A stretch of DNA of 35,815 nucleotides from Chloroflexota bacterium (GTDB taxonomy: Bacteria > Chloroflexota > Limnocylindria > P2-11E > CF-107). Where the stretch lies: assembly GCA_005881435.1 (NCBI GenBank), contig VBHP01000089.1:33157-68971 (forward strand), in the 5' to 3' direction. A program made the translations under genes and the position numbers. Below the pieces are notes generated by a model. That model saw only the letters and a list, made by a program, of their open reading frames with translations, was not told the DNA's origin and did not search any database. This document shows positions 23,141-31,668 of this stretch, in pieces (the stretch's first letter is position 1; every line of letters starts with the position of its first letter).

Positions 23141-24208
23141 ATGTCCGACGAGATGCACGCGCTCATTCTTTCCGGCGGCGCCGGCACGCGGTTGTGGCCG
23201 CGTTCCCGACGCTCACGCCCGAAACAGTTCCTGGACCTCTTCGGCGACGGGACGACGCTCTTCGCCGCGACGGTCGCGCGGCTCAAGGGACTGGTGACGC
23301 CAGAGCGCACCTTCGTCGTCGCTCCTTCCGAACATGCGGCGCTGGTCCGTCGCGACGCGCCGGAGATCCCTGAGGCGAATCTCGTCACCGAGCCCTATCC
23401 GCGCGGCAATGCGGCGGCGATCGGTCTCGCGCTCGCGGTCATCGCCGCGCGGGACCCGGGAGCGATCGCCGCGGTGCTGCCGAGCGACCACGTGGTCGAG
23501 AACGACGCGGCCTTCCGCCGTTGCCTTGAGGCCGCAGAGACGGCGGCGGCGCAAGGTTATCTGGTCACACTGGGTATCACTCCCGATCGCGCGGACACCG
23601 GATTCGGCTATATCGAGCGCGGGGCCGAGCTCGTCGCTCCGGACGTCTATCGCGTGAAGCGCTTCGTTGAGAAGCCAAAGCGTCAGGCCGCCGAGGAGAT
23701 GCTGCGCGGCGGCGCACACCTGTGGAACGCGGGCATGTTCGTGTTCTCCGTCGGCCGCGCGCTCGAGGAGTACGACCGCCATCTGCCGAAGACGGGCGCG
23801 GCCGTTCGCTCGCTCCTCAAGGCGGCTGGCTCACCACGATTTTCCGCCGTTCTGGCGGATGCGTGGGAGGAGACCGAACAGACGACCATCGACTACGGGG
23901 TGATGGAAAAGGCCGACCGCGTCGCGGTGGTGCCTGCGGACATCGGCTGGCAGGATGTCGGGAATTGGGCGAGGCTCGCCGAGATTGTTGAGAAGAGGGA
24001 CAGAAAGCCGCCTCGGAACGTGCTGGGGGAAGGTTCGAGGGGGGTCTACGTGTACTCTCCTGAAAAGGTCGTCGCCGCTATCGGCGTCGAGGACCTCGTG
24101 ATCATCGAGACCGAAGACGCGCTGCTGGTGTGCCGGAAGGATCGCGCCGAGGAGGTCAAAGCGATCGTCGAACGGCTACAGCGGGAAGGGCGTACCGACC
24201 TGTTGTAG
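23141..24208 (+). CDS. manC: Mannose-1-phosphate guanylyltransferase
   Basis: The enzyme makes GDP-mannose from mannose-1-phosphate and GTP, for glycolipids or surface polysaccharide. The 355 residues hold the nucleotidyltransferase start LILSGGAGTRLWPRSRRSRPKQFL (8-31), VLPSDHVV, GYIERG, VKRFVEKPK, LWNAGMFVF, TIDYGVMEK and DIGWQDVGNWARL. The C-terminal isomerase domain of bifunctional ManC is absent. It is joined to trpS by a 4-base gap; the functional link is not obvious. Confidence 0.93.
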   Translation: MSDEMHALILSGGAGTRLWPRSRRSRPKQFLDLFGDGTTLFAATVARLKGLVTPERTFVVAPSEHAALVRRDAPEIPEANLVTEPYPRGNAAAIGLALAVIAARDPGAIAAVLPSDHVVENDAAFRRCLEAAETAAAQGYLVTLGITPDRADTGFGYIERGAELVAPDVYRVKRFVEKPKRQAAEEMLRGGAHLWNAGMFVFSVGRALEEYDRHLPKTGAAVRSLLKAAGSPRFSAVLADAWEETEQTTIDYGVMEKADRVAVVPADIGWQDVGNWARLAEIVEKRDRKPPRNVLGEGSRGVYVYSPEKVVAAIGVEDLVIIETEDALLVCRKDRAEEVKAIVERLQREGRTDLL

Positions 24209-24240
24209 CGGGGAACCTTGCGGGAGGTCTGGCGAGGGGG

Positions 24241-24264
24241 GCGCCTCCTGGTACCGGGAGGCGC
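24241..24264 (+). terminator. Hairpin between manC and topA
   Basis: GCGCCTCC (24241-24248) pairs with GGAGGCGC (24257-24264), with the palindrome GGTACC in the loop. The following TCGTCGTTGTTTAT is a weak U tract, so it may terminate the trpS-manC transcript partially. Confidence 0.55.
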
Positions 24265-24290
24265 TCGTCGTTGTTTATAGAGAAGGAGTC

Positions 24291-26465
24291 ATGGCGAAGA
24301 ACGGAAGTCTGGTGATCGTCGAATCGCCGACGAAAGCCAGGAGCATCGGGCGCATCCTGGGCGACGGTTACGTCGTCGAGGCGTCCTACGGCCACGTCCG
24401 CGACCTGCCGAAGTCCAAGCTCGGCGTCGACCTCGAGACTTTCCAGCCCGAGTACGTCGTCCCGCCCGATGCCAAGAAGCGCGTCGCCGGCATCGCCAAG
24501 CTGGCGAAATCCGCGGGGACCGTGTATCTCGCCACCGACCTCGACCGTGAAGGTGAGGCCATCGCCTGGCACGTCCTTGACGCGGCGAAGATCCCTCTGA
24601 GCAAGGCGCGGCGCGTCACGTTCCACGAGATCACCCCCGCCGCCGTCCGCGACGCGTTCAAGAAGCCGCGCGCGATCGACGAGAACCTGGTCAACGCGCA
24701 ACAGGCGCGTCGCGTTTTGGACCGTCTCGTCGGTTACAAGATCTCGCCGCTGCTGTGGCGCAAGATCCGTTACGGCCTTTCGGCCGGCAGGGTCCAGTCG
24801 GTGGCGCTGCGTCTCGTCGTCGATCGCGAGCGCGAGATCCAGGCCTTCGTCGCCGAGGAGTACTGGTCCATCGCGGCCGTGCTCGAGACCCTCAAGGGCG
24901 AGATCTTCACCGCCGAGCTGCTCTCGCACCACGGTCACCGGATCAAGATCGGTAACGAGGCGGACGCGAATAAGCACCGGGCCGCTCTCACCGACGCGGC
25001 GTACAGCGTGGCCGAGATCGAGAAGAAGGAAGTCCACAAGAACGCGGCGCCGTCGTTCACCACGAGCACGCTGCAGCAAGAAGCTTCGCGCAAGCTGGGC
25101 TTTTCGGTGAAGCGGACGATGGTGATCGCTCAGCAGCTCTATGAAGGTGTCGAGCTCGGTGACCAGGGTCAGGTCGGCCTCATCACCTATATGCGCACCG
25201 ACTCGGTCCACGTCGCCGAGAGCGCGCTCCGGCAGACGCGCGATGTGATCGTGAGCGAATTCGGCGAGCCGTACGCGCTCGCGCACCCTCGCCACTACAA
25301 GACGCGCTCCAAGGGCGCGCAGGAGGCGCACGAGGCGATTCGGCCGACGGATTCGTCGCACACGCCGAACGCGGTGCGGCACTTCCTGTCGCGCGAGCAG
25401 TTGCGCCTTTACACGCTCATCTGGCAGCGCCACGTCGCGTCGCAGATGGCGCCCGCGCTGCTCGAGCGCACGCGTATCGACGTCGGTGCCGACGGGTACG
25501 TCCTTCGCGCTACCGGACAGAAGGTCGCGTTCGACGGCTACCGCCGCGTCTATCAGGAGGGCACCGACGATCCGGAAAAGGAAGAGTCGCCGCTGCCCGA
25601 CGTCCAGCCCGACGATCGGCTGATGCTCCGGGGCCTCGACGCGCAACAGCACTTCACGCAGCCGCCGCCCCGCTACACCGAGGCGTCGCTGGTGAAGACG
25701 CTCGAGGAGAACGGCATCGGGCGTCCGTCGACGTATGCGCCGACGATCTCCACGCTGATCGCGCGCAAATACGTCGTCCTCGAGCAGCGCCGGCTGGTGC
25801 CGCAGGACGTCGGCTTCGTGGTCACGGATTTCCTGAAGGAGCACTTCCCCGGCATCGTCGATCTGTCCTTCACCGCGCATATGGAGGAGGACCTGGACCG
25901 GATCGCCGGCGGCGAAGCGCAGTGGGTTCCCGTCGTGCGCGAGTTCTTCGAGCCCTTCATCAAGCTCGTGGAGGAGAAGGATCGCGCCATCGAGAAGAAG
26001 GACATCGTCGAAGAGGCCACCGACAAGGTCTGCCCCGAAGGGCATCCGATGGTCATCAAGCTCGGGCGGTTCGGGAAGTTCCTGTCTTGCTCGAAGTATC
26101 CGGAGCACAAGTACCGCGAGTCGCTTGGCGAGAAGCCAAAGCCCGAGATCATCGAGGGCGAGGTCTGTCCGGACTGCGGATCGCCGCTGGCGCGGAAGCG
26201 CGGTCGGTATGGACCGTTCATCGGCTGCACCAACTACCCCAACTGCAAGTACGTCAAGAAGGAAGCGCAGTCGACCGGCGTGCAGTGTCCGCAATGCACC
26301 GAGGGCGAGCTCGTACGCCGCCGCGGTAGAGGCGGGAAGTTCTTCTACGGCTGCAGCCGGTATCCGAAGTGCGACTACACCACCTGGACTCGTCCCGCAG
26401 GGGCCAAGTCGCCGGCCGAAGCCGGCGATAGCGAGGCCGTGCCCGCGGGGACCCAAGCCGACTAA
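24291..26465 (+). CDS. topA: DNA topoisomerase I
   Basis: TopA relaxes negative supercoils through a Tyr-linked single-strand break. The 724 residues show the Toprim domain (SLVIVESPTKARSIGRIL; ATDLDREGEAIAWH), the catalytic Tyr300 in GLITYMRTDSVH, and the cleavage core (PPPRYTEASLVKTLEENGIGRPSTYAPTI). Three C-terminal topoisomerase zinc ribbons begin near residues 581, 626 and 666. The second and third have four Cys; the first reads CPEGHP...CSKYPEHKY, with His or nothing at two Cys positions. ATG 24291 follows the site GAAGGAG. Length is typical for the single-polypeptide enzyme. Confidence 0.97.
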   Translation: MAKNGSLVIVESPTKARSIGRILGDGYVVEASYGHVRDLPKSKLGVDLETFQPEYVVPPDAKKRVAGIAKLAKSAGTVYLATDLDREGEAIAWHVLDAAKIPLSKARRVTFHEITPAAVRDAFKKPRAIDENLVNAQQARRVLDRLVGYKISPLLWRKIRYGLSAGRVQSVALRLVVDREREIQAFVAEEYWSIAAVLETLKGEIFTAELLSHHGHRIKIGNEADANKHRAALTDAAYSVAEIEKKEVHKNAAPSFTTSTLQQEASRKLGFSVKRTMVIAQQLYEGVELGDQGQVGLITYMRTDSVHVAESALRQTRDVIVSEFGEPYALAHPRHYKTRSKGAQEAHEAIRPTDSSHTPNAVRHFLSREQLRLYTLIWQRHVASQMAPALLERTRIDVGADGYVLRATGQKVAFDGYRRVYQEGTDDPEKEESPLPDVQPDDRLMLRGLDAQQHFTQPPPRYTEASLVKTLEENGIGRPSTYAPTISTLIARKYVVLEQRRLVPQDVGFVVTDFLKEHFPGIVDLSFTAHMEEDLDRIAGGEAQWVPVVREFFEPFIKLVEEKDRAIEKKDIVEEATDKVCPEGHPMVIKLGRFGKFLSCSKYPEHKYRESLGEKPKPEIIEGEVCPDCGSPLARKRGRYGPFIGCTNYPNCKYVKKEAQSTGVQCPQCTEGELVRRRGRGGKFFYGCSRYPKCDYTTWTRPAGAKSPAEAGDSEAVPAGTQAD

Positions 26466-26475
26466 CCTCGCAATC

Positions 26476-27486
26476 GTGAATCTCAGAGCGCGAGCCGCCA
26501 CACCGGATGAGGACGCGCGCTGGGACGAGCTGATCGAGGCCACGGGGCGACCGCACGTGCTGCAATCGCGCGCCTGGGCCGACGTGAAGCGGCCTGGCGG
26601 ATGGCAGAGCCGGCGGATCGTCGTTGAGCGCAAGGGCGATGTCCTGGGCGTCGCACAGGTCCTGCTCAAAGACATCGCCCTAGGGCAGCGTTACGCCTAT
26701 GCGCCGCGTGGTCCACTCGTGCGCGAGCCGGCCCAGATCGGCGACGTTTCGCTCGCGATCGCGCGCTCCCTGGCCAGCGACCATGCCGCGGCGCTGCTGT
26801 TCGACCCCGAGCTGCCCGAGGACCATCGCGTCACCGACTCTCTGAGACGCGCCGGCTGCCTGCCCGGGCGTTTTCCGGTGCAGCCCCGACGTACGCTGGT
26901 GCTCGACATTTCGCGCGATCCGGACGCGCTCCTCGGGGAGATGCGGAAGAAGACCCGCCAGTACATCCGCAAGGCCGAGCGCGACGGCGTCGATACTGAA
27001 GAATCCGACGACATTGGCGCCTTCTACGACGTGCAGCGCACGGTGGCGGCGCGAGTCGGCTTCGGCATCCACGACCGCGACTACTTCGACACGTTGTGGC
27101 GCACGCTCGCGCCGATGGGCCGCGCGCATCTGTTCTTCGCGCGGTTTGGCGGCAGACGCGTCGCGGCGCTCCTGGCGCTGCGCTGGGGTCCGCAGGCGTG
27201 GGAGATGTTCGGCGGACCCACCGGGGAGCACGCCGAGACCCGACCGTTCTACCTGCTGAAGTGGCGTGCGATCCTCCGCTTGCGACAGCTCGGCGTACGC
27301 TCGTATGACATGTGGGGGCTTGCGGAGAGCGGCAAAGACGACGATCCACTGTCCGGCGTCGAGAACTTCAAGCTCGGTTTCGGCGGTGAGCCGCGCGCCT
27401 ACGTGGGCGCGTGGGAGGCGCCCGTGCGAGAGGCGCTGTTCTTCCTGTGGCGCTTTGCCTCTCGCGTCCTGCCCACCGCGTCCTAG
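26476..27486 (+). CDS. FemAB-family aminoacyltransferase (peptidoglycan bridge type), copy 1
   Basis: The 336 residues form the double GNAT fold of the Fem/MurM family: HVLQSRAWADVKRPGGWQSRRIVV and GQRYAYAPRGPLV in the first half, then EMRKKTRQYIRKAERDGV, the conserved K-x-R-x-x-I-R-K-A helix region, and a second half ending in DMWGLAESG...NFKLGFGGEPRAYVGAWE. Family members transfer amino acids from aminoacyl-tRNA to the peptidoglycan stem peptide. GTG 26476 is used; the frame is open further up inside topA but that is not similar. The gene starts 10 bases after topA, and TAACCT lies 7 bases before the GTG. Position beside murE supports a cell-wall role. Confidence 0.87.
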   Translation: MNLRARAATPDEDARWDELIEATGRPHVLQSRAWADVKRPGGWQSRRIVVERKGDVLGVAQVLLKDIALGQRYAYAPRGPLVREPAQIGDVSLAIARSLASDHAAALLFDPELPEDHRVTDSLRRAGCLPGRFPVQPRRTLVLDISRDPDALLGEMRKKTRQYIRKAERDGVDTEESDDIGAFYDVQRTVAARVGFGIHDRDYFDTLWRTLAPMGRAHLFFARFGGRRVAALLALRWGPQAWEMFGGPTGEHAETRPFYLLKWRAILRLRQLGVRSYDMWGLAESGKDDDPLSGVENFKLGFGGEPRAYVGAWEAPVREALFFLWRFASRVLPTAS

Positions 27487-28518
27487 ATGACGGAGGCGTG
27501 GGACCGGGACGCGGTGCGGTCTCGATTCGGACACGTCCTGCAATCGCAGGCGTGGGGTCAGCTCCGCGCGCAGCAGGGCTGGACGCCGGAGGAGCTTCGC
27601 ATCGGTGACGCGCTGCCGGTCGCGTTGGTGCTGTGGCGGCGGCTGCCGCTGGGGCAGACCATCGGTTATGTCCCACGCGGTCCGGTCTTCGACCACGACG
27701 ATCCGCAACAGCTGTCGCGGGCGCTCGGGGTCCTGGCCGCGAAGGCACGCGAGCGCGGTGCGGTGTTCCTCAAAGTCGATCCCGAGATCGATGCATCGCG
27801 AGCCGATCTCGTCGCGGCATACGCGGGCAACGGTTTCTTTCGCTCCCGGCAAGAGGTCCAGCCGGTGGTGGCCACCCTCGAGGTCGACCTGTGCCGGAGC
27901 GAGGAGGAGATCCTGAAGTCATTCGACAAGGACACCCGCTGGAGCGTTCGGACCGCGGAGAAGCGCGGCGTCGTCGTCGAGGAACGCAGCGACGACGCGT
28001 CCCTGCGTGAGGTCACAGCGCTGTACGAAGAGACCGGACGGCGGGGCGAGTTCATCACCCGCACGACCGCGTATTACCTCCGGGTGTGGCGCGCACTCAT
28101 CGACGCCGGCCACGCCACGCTGTACGCGGCCGTCGTCGAGGGCCGGATCGCCGCTGCGGCGGTGGTGTTCTGGTGCGGCGAACGCGCGCTGTACATGTAC
28201 GGCGCCTCGGGCGAGGTCGCCAGGAAGTCGTACGCCGCATATGCCTTGCAGTGGCACGCGATGCGTGCCGCGAAGGGCAGGGGAGCACGCCGCTACGACT
28301 TCGGCGGGGTCCCGCTCGAAGCTACCGAGTCGCATCCCCAATACGGCCTGTACCTGTTCAAGAAGGGGTTCGGCGGGGCACGGCATGTCTTCGCCGGGGC
28401 GTACGACGTCACCGCGAGTCTGGTCCGCTATCGCGCCTGGCTCGCGATCGAGCCGCGTCTGTACACGGCGGTCGCGCTGTTGCGCGGACGCCGTCCGACC
28501 ATGCCGGTCGCGGGCTGA
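27487..28518 (+). CDS. FemAB-family aminoacyltransferase (peptidoglycan bridge type), copy 2
   Basis: A 343-residue paralogue of the preceding gene: FGHVLQSQAWGQLRAQQGW, GQTIGYVPRGPVFD, ILKSFDKDTRWSVRTAEKRGV, FITRTTAYYLRVWRAL and the closing RYDFGGVPLEATESHPQYGLYLFKKGFGG. ATG 27487 directly follows the stop of copy 1 and its stop overlaps murE (TGATG), so the three are one operon. Two adjacent Fem-type enzymes usually add successive residues of an interpeptide bridge; which amino acids is unknown. Confidence 0.88.
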   Translation: MTEAWDRDAVRSRFGHVLQSQAWGQLRAQQGWTPEELRIGDALPVALVLWRRLPLGQTIGYVPRGPVFDHDDPQQLSRALGVLAAKARERGAVFLKVDPEIDASRADLVAAYAGNGFFRSRQEVQPVVATLEVDLCRSEEEILKSFDKDTRWSVRTAEKRGVVVEERSDDASLREVTALYEETGRRGEFITRTTAYYLRVWRALIDAGHATLYAAVVEGRIAAAAVVFWCGERALYMYGASGEVARKSYAAYALQWHAMRAAKGRGARRYDFGGVPLEATESHPQYGLYLFKKGFGGARHVFAGAYDVTASLVRYRAWLAIEPRLYTAVALLRGRRPTMPVAG

Positions 28519-30011
28519 TGCGGCTCTCGCTGCTCCTCGCCGCCGCCGGCGCACGGCTCGACGAGAAGGAGACCGACGTCGAGGTGCGCTCCATCGCCTA
28601 CGACTCGCGCCGCGTCGAGCCCGGCGCGCTGTTCGTGGCGATACCGGGGTTCCATCGCGACGGCCACGAGTTCGTCGCCGACGCCCTCTCGCGGGGCGCG
28701 GTCGCGGTCGTGGCCGAGCGGGCGGTGCGCGCGCCGGCCCCGGTGGCGGTCGTCGCGGATGCCCGATTGGCGCTGTCGGCGATCGCGGCCGAATTCTTCG
28801 ACCACCCGACGCGACGGTTGCCGATGGTGGGGGTGACCGGGACCGACGGAAAGACGACCACCGTGCATCTCGTCAGCGACGTCCTCGAGGCCGCCGGCGA
28901 ACGGACCGGTTTCCAGACCACCGTCGATTTCAAGCTCTGCGACAACACCTGGGCCAACGAGTCACGCCAGACCACCCAGGAGGCACTCGAAGTGCAGCAG
29001 TTCTTCGCAGAGCTGCTCGTCGCCGGCGGCACCTGGGGCGTGCTGGAGGCGACGTCTCATGCACTGACGCTGAAGAAGCTGACGCACGTGGAGCTTGATG
29101 TGGCGGTGTTCACGAATCTGACGCCCGAGCACCTGGATTTCCACGGCACGATGCAGGACTACCTCGCCGCGAAAGGCATCCTGTTCGAGATGCTGGATCG
29201 GTCTGCGGACAAGGGCGTGCCGAAAGCCGCGATCGTAAATGCCGACGATCCGCACTGGCGCTACCTCGCGGATCGGACCGCGCACCACATCATCACCTAC
29301 GGCATCGATGCGCTCGCGGACGTGCAGGGCCAGATCCTTGCCGAGTCGGCCGACGGCACGCGCATCGCCCTGACGTATCAGAAGGCGCGCGCCGAGATCG
29401 CGCTACCGCTGATCGGTCGCTTCAACGTCTCGAACGCGCTCGCCGCCGCGGCAGCAGGCCTCGCCGTCGGCGCAACGCTCGACGCCGTTCGACTCGCCCT
29501 CGAGCGGGCCACGCCCGTCGCCGGCCGTCTGGAACGCGTCGAGGCCGGACAGCCGTTCAGCGTCGTGGTCGACTACGCGCACACGCCGGACTCGCTGCGC
29601 AAGATCCTCACCTTGCTCCGCCCTCTGACCAAGGGCGAGCTCATCGCCGTCTTCGGCAGCGCCGGCGAGCGCGATCGCACCAAGCGAGCGGCGATGGGAA
29701 AGATCGCGGCCGAGCTGGCGGACTACTTCGTCATCACCCAGGAGGACCCGAGACTGGAAGACCGCGCCGAGATCCTGCGCGAGATCGAGCGCGGCGCGAT
29801 CGAGGGCGGTGCGACGCGGGGACAACGCTACGAGGTCATCGACGATCGCAAGCAGGCCATCGCGCACGCGATCAACCGCGCGAAGCCGGGGGACACCGTC
29901 GTCGCCAGCGGCAAGGGCCACGAGCGGTCCATCATCGAGGGCGAAAAGAAGACGCCCTGGGACGAGGCCGCGGCCGCACGCGAGGCGCTGCGCGCCAGGG
30001 GCTACGCCTGA
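28518..30011 (+). CDS. murE: UDP-MurNAc-tripeptide synthetase MurE
   Basis: MurE adds the third residue (a diamino acid) to UDP-MurNAc-Ala-Glu in the cytoplasm. The 497 residues show the N-terminal UDP-binding domain (VRSIAYDSRRVEPGALFVAIPG), the ATP motif GVTGTDGKTTT near 105, SHALTLKKLTHVELDVAVFTNLTPEHLDFHG, and the C-terminal ligase domain with VVDYAHTPDSL and VFGSAGERDRTKRAAM. The specificity motif, DNPR in meso-diaminopimelate enzymes, is EDPR here (409-412). This is ambiguous: the Arg is kept but two positions differ. ATG 28518 overlaps the previous stop by one base; the open frame upstream lies inside copy 2 of the FemAB pair. MurF and MurD are not in the window. Confidence 0.93.
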   Translation: MRLSLLLAAAGARLDEKETDVEVRSIAYDSRRVEPGALFVAIPGFHRDGHEFVADALSRGAVAVVAERAVRAPAPVAVVADARLALSAIAAEFFDHPTRRLPMVGVTGTDGKTTTVHLVSDVLEAAGERTGFQTTVDFKLCDNTWANESRQTTQEALEVQQFFAELLVAGGTWGVLEATSHALTLKKLTHVELDVAVFTNLTPEHLDFHGTMQDYLAAKGILFEMLDRSADKGVPKAAIVNADDPHWRYLADRTAHHIITYGIDALADVQGQILAESADGTRIALTYQKARAEIALPLIGRFNVSNALAAAAAGLAVGATLDAVRLALERATPVAGRLERVEAGQPFSVVVDYAHTPDSLRKILTLLRPLTKGELIAVFGSAGERDRTKRAAMGKIAAELADYFVITQEDPRLEDRAEILREIERGAIEGGATRGQRYEVIDDRKQAIAHAINRAKPGDTVVASGKGHERSIIEGEKKTPWDEAAAAREALRARGYA

Positions 30012-30637
30012 TGCCACGACTGGGCGTGACGCAGCAGACCGCGGTGCTCCGCGCCAACGTCGTCGAGGTCGCCGACTCACTCCTCGCCGAGGACAGCCTG
30101 CCGGCCCCCGCGGGAGTCGCACGCCTGGTGCTGCTGATGGGCCTGCCGGCCTCGGGCAAGTCGCATTTCGCGGGGCTCCTCGCCGATCGCGTCAGCGGCG
30201 TCGTCGTCGCGACGGACGCGCTGCGGCGCCGCCTGTTCATCGCGCCGTCCTACGGGCGCGCCGAGTCGGCCACCGTCTTCGCCGTCGCTCACGCCCTGGC
30301 CCAGCGCCTGCTCGAGCGCGGGCACGTGGTGATCGTCGATGCGACGAACCTTCGCGAAAGCCACCGCGCGCCGCTGTACGCGCTGGCGAAGGCCGCCTCG
30401 GCGCCGGCGATCCTCGTTCGCGTCGTCGCGCCGGAGTCCGCGATCCGAGAGCGGCTGACGCTTCGGGCCGCACGCAGCTCGCCCGCTGACGCGAGCGACG
30501 CCGACTGGGCGATCTACCAGCTGATGGTGGAACGGCAGGAAGAGCCGTCGCGTCCGTACCTCACGGTCGATAGCGGCGGCGATCTCCAGACCGAGCTCGC
30601 GCGCGTCGAGGAGGCCATACGAACCGCATCCGCGTGA
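30011..30637 (+). CDS. P-loop kinase-like ATPase (AAA_33 / zeta-like), unknown substrate
   Basis: The 208-residue protein has Walker A GLPASGKSHF near 44-53, a following ATDALRRRLF (position of the substrate-binding Asp), VVIVDATNLRESHR (Walker-B-like strand and the usual conserved Asp-Ala-Thr-Asn), and an Arg-rich lid (RERLTLRAAR). This is the predicted-kinase branch related to polynucleotide kinase and zeta toxins. No antitoxin gene lies beside it. Zeta toxins phosphorylate UDP-sugars, so a link with the adjacent murE is possible but unproven. ATG 30011 overlaps murE (TGATG), and the stop overlaps the next gene. Confidence 0.78.
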   Translation: MPRLGVTQQTAVLRANVVEVADSLLAEDSLPAPAGVARLVLLMGLPASGKSHFAGLLADRVSGVVVATDALRRRLFIAPSYGRAESATVFAVAHALAQRLLERGHVVIVDATNLRESHRAPLYALAKAASAPAILVRVVAPESAIRERLTLRAARSSPADASDADWAIYQLMVERQEEPSRPYLTVDSGGDLQTELARVEEAIRTASA

Positions 30638-31665
30638 AGGACGCCGCGTTCGGAGCGCTCGGCATCGCCCTGGCGGTCGTCTGGGTGATCGCGGCGATCC
30701 GGATCTGGCCGGCGATCGCGCCGGCCGCGCGTTCCAGCCCAACGCCGCGTCCGTCGGGTGCGGTCGAGGCGGCGCGCCTCGATGGGCGCGTCGCGATCTC
30801 GGCCGGCGGCGACATCTTCGTGATACGGAAGGGGCAGATGACGACGATCTCAGGTGGAGCCCAGGGGCGCCACGATCCGGCGCTGTCCGCCGACGGCAGC
30901 AAGATCGCCTTCACCGTGAATCAGAACATCGACGGCAATCGTGTCTTCGACGGCCAGACCGTACCGGCGCACCTGGCGTACTCGAGCCTCATGTCCACCA
31001 GCACGAGCGGCGGGAACGCTGAAGAGATGCTGGTGAACGGACTGCAGCGTCGCGAGGCCAACGGGTTCCACGTCGTCGAGTTCGAGACGCAGCCCGCCTG
31101 GAGCCCCGATGGGGCGGCGATCGCGTTCATCTCCGATGGCGGAGCCGGCGCGGATCTGCAGATCCTGACGCTCGCGACGAAGCGCCTGTCGACGCTGTCG
31201 CAGGGCAGCATCCTCGCGGACCCGGCCTGGGCGCCGGACGGCAAGACCATCGCCGTGACCACCTACACGCAGGGCACGCCGGGCATCCTGTTCGTCTCGT
31301 CGGACGGCCGCTCGCAATCGGAGCGACTGAAGATCGCGCGCGACGGCGACGTCTACCGGCCGTCGTACTCACCGGACGGCAAGTGGATCCTGGCGACGCT
31401 CCGGACCGACCGGGGGAACGACCTCGTCGTCGTGGAGGTGGCCACGGCCCGCGTCGTCGATCTCACCACCGACGGCAAATCGTGGGGCGGCGTGTTCTCG
31501 CCGGATGGCACGCAGGTGGTCTTCCTCCGCGAGCACGAGGCCGCGATCGACCTGTTCGTGATGGATGTCGCCGCCGCACTCGGCGGTGGGAGCGTGAAGG
31601 CCGCGCAACAGGTCACGCACGATGGGCGTCTGGACGGCACGAGTCGCCCGAGCTGGAGTCGCTAA
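30634..31665 (+). CDS. Membrane-anchored PD40 (TolB-like) beta-propeller protein
   Basis: The 343 residues start with one membrane segment (about 5-27, FGALGIALAVVWVIAAIRIWP) and a Ser/Pro linker. They then carry repeated PD40 blades: PALSADGSKIAF, PAWSPDGAAIAF, PAWAPDGKTIAV, PSYSPDGKWILA and GVFSPDGTQVVF. It should sit outside the membrane, held by the N-terminal anchor. TolB-like propellers bind other proteins or peptidoglycan-associated partners; there are no other Tol genes and no outer-membrane indication here. GTG 30634 overlaps the kinase stop (GTGA), so it closes the topA/femAB/murE group. Confidence 0.8.
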   Translation: MKDAAFGALGIALAVVWVIAAIRIWPAIAPAARSSPTPRPSGAVEAARLDGRVAISAGGDIFVIRKGQMTTISGGAQGRHDPALSADGSKIAFTVNQNIDGNRVFDGQTVPAHLAYSSLMSTSTSGGNAEEMLVNGLQRREANGFHVVEFETQPAWSPDGAAIAFISDGGAGADLQILTLATKRLSTLSQGSILADPAWAPDGKTIAVTTYTQGTPGILFVSSDGRSQSERLKIARDGDVYRPSYSPDGKWILATLRTDRGNDLVVVEVATARVVDLTTDGKSWGGVFSPDGTQVVFLREHEAAIDLFVMDVAAALGGGSVKAAQQVTHDGRLDGTSRPSWSR

Positions 31666-31668
31666 AAG

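Noticed and set aside
24156-26675. 839-codon open frame on the minus strand opposite topA
   Set aside because: Antisense shadow of topA in high-GC DNA; its protein is Arg/Leu/Asp-rich with no recognisable domain, and topA is certain.
28086-28517. Extended N terminus of murE
   Set aside because: It reads through the second FemAB gene in another frame and has no MurE similarity.
30011-30637. Toxin-antitoxin system based on the zeta-like kinase
   Set aside because: No small antitoxin gene is adjacent, and the gene is embedded in a cell-wall operon.
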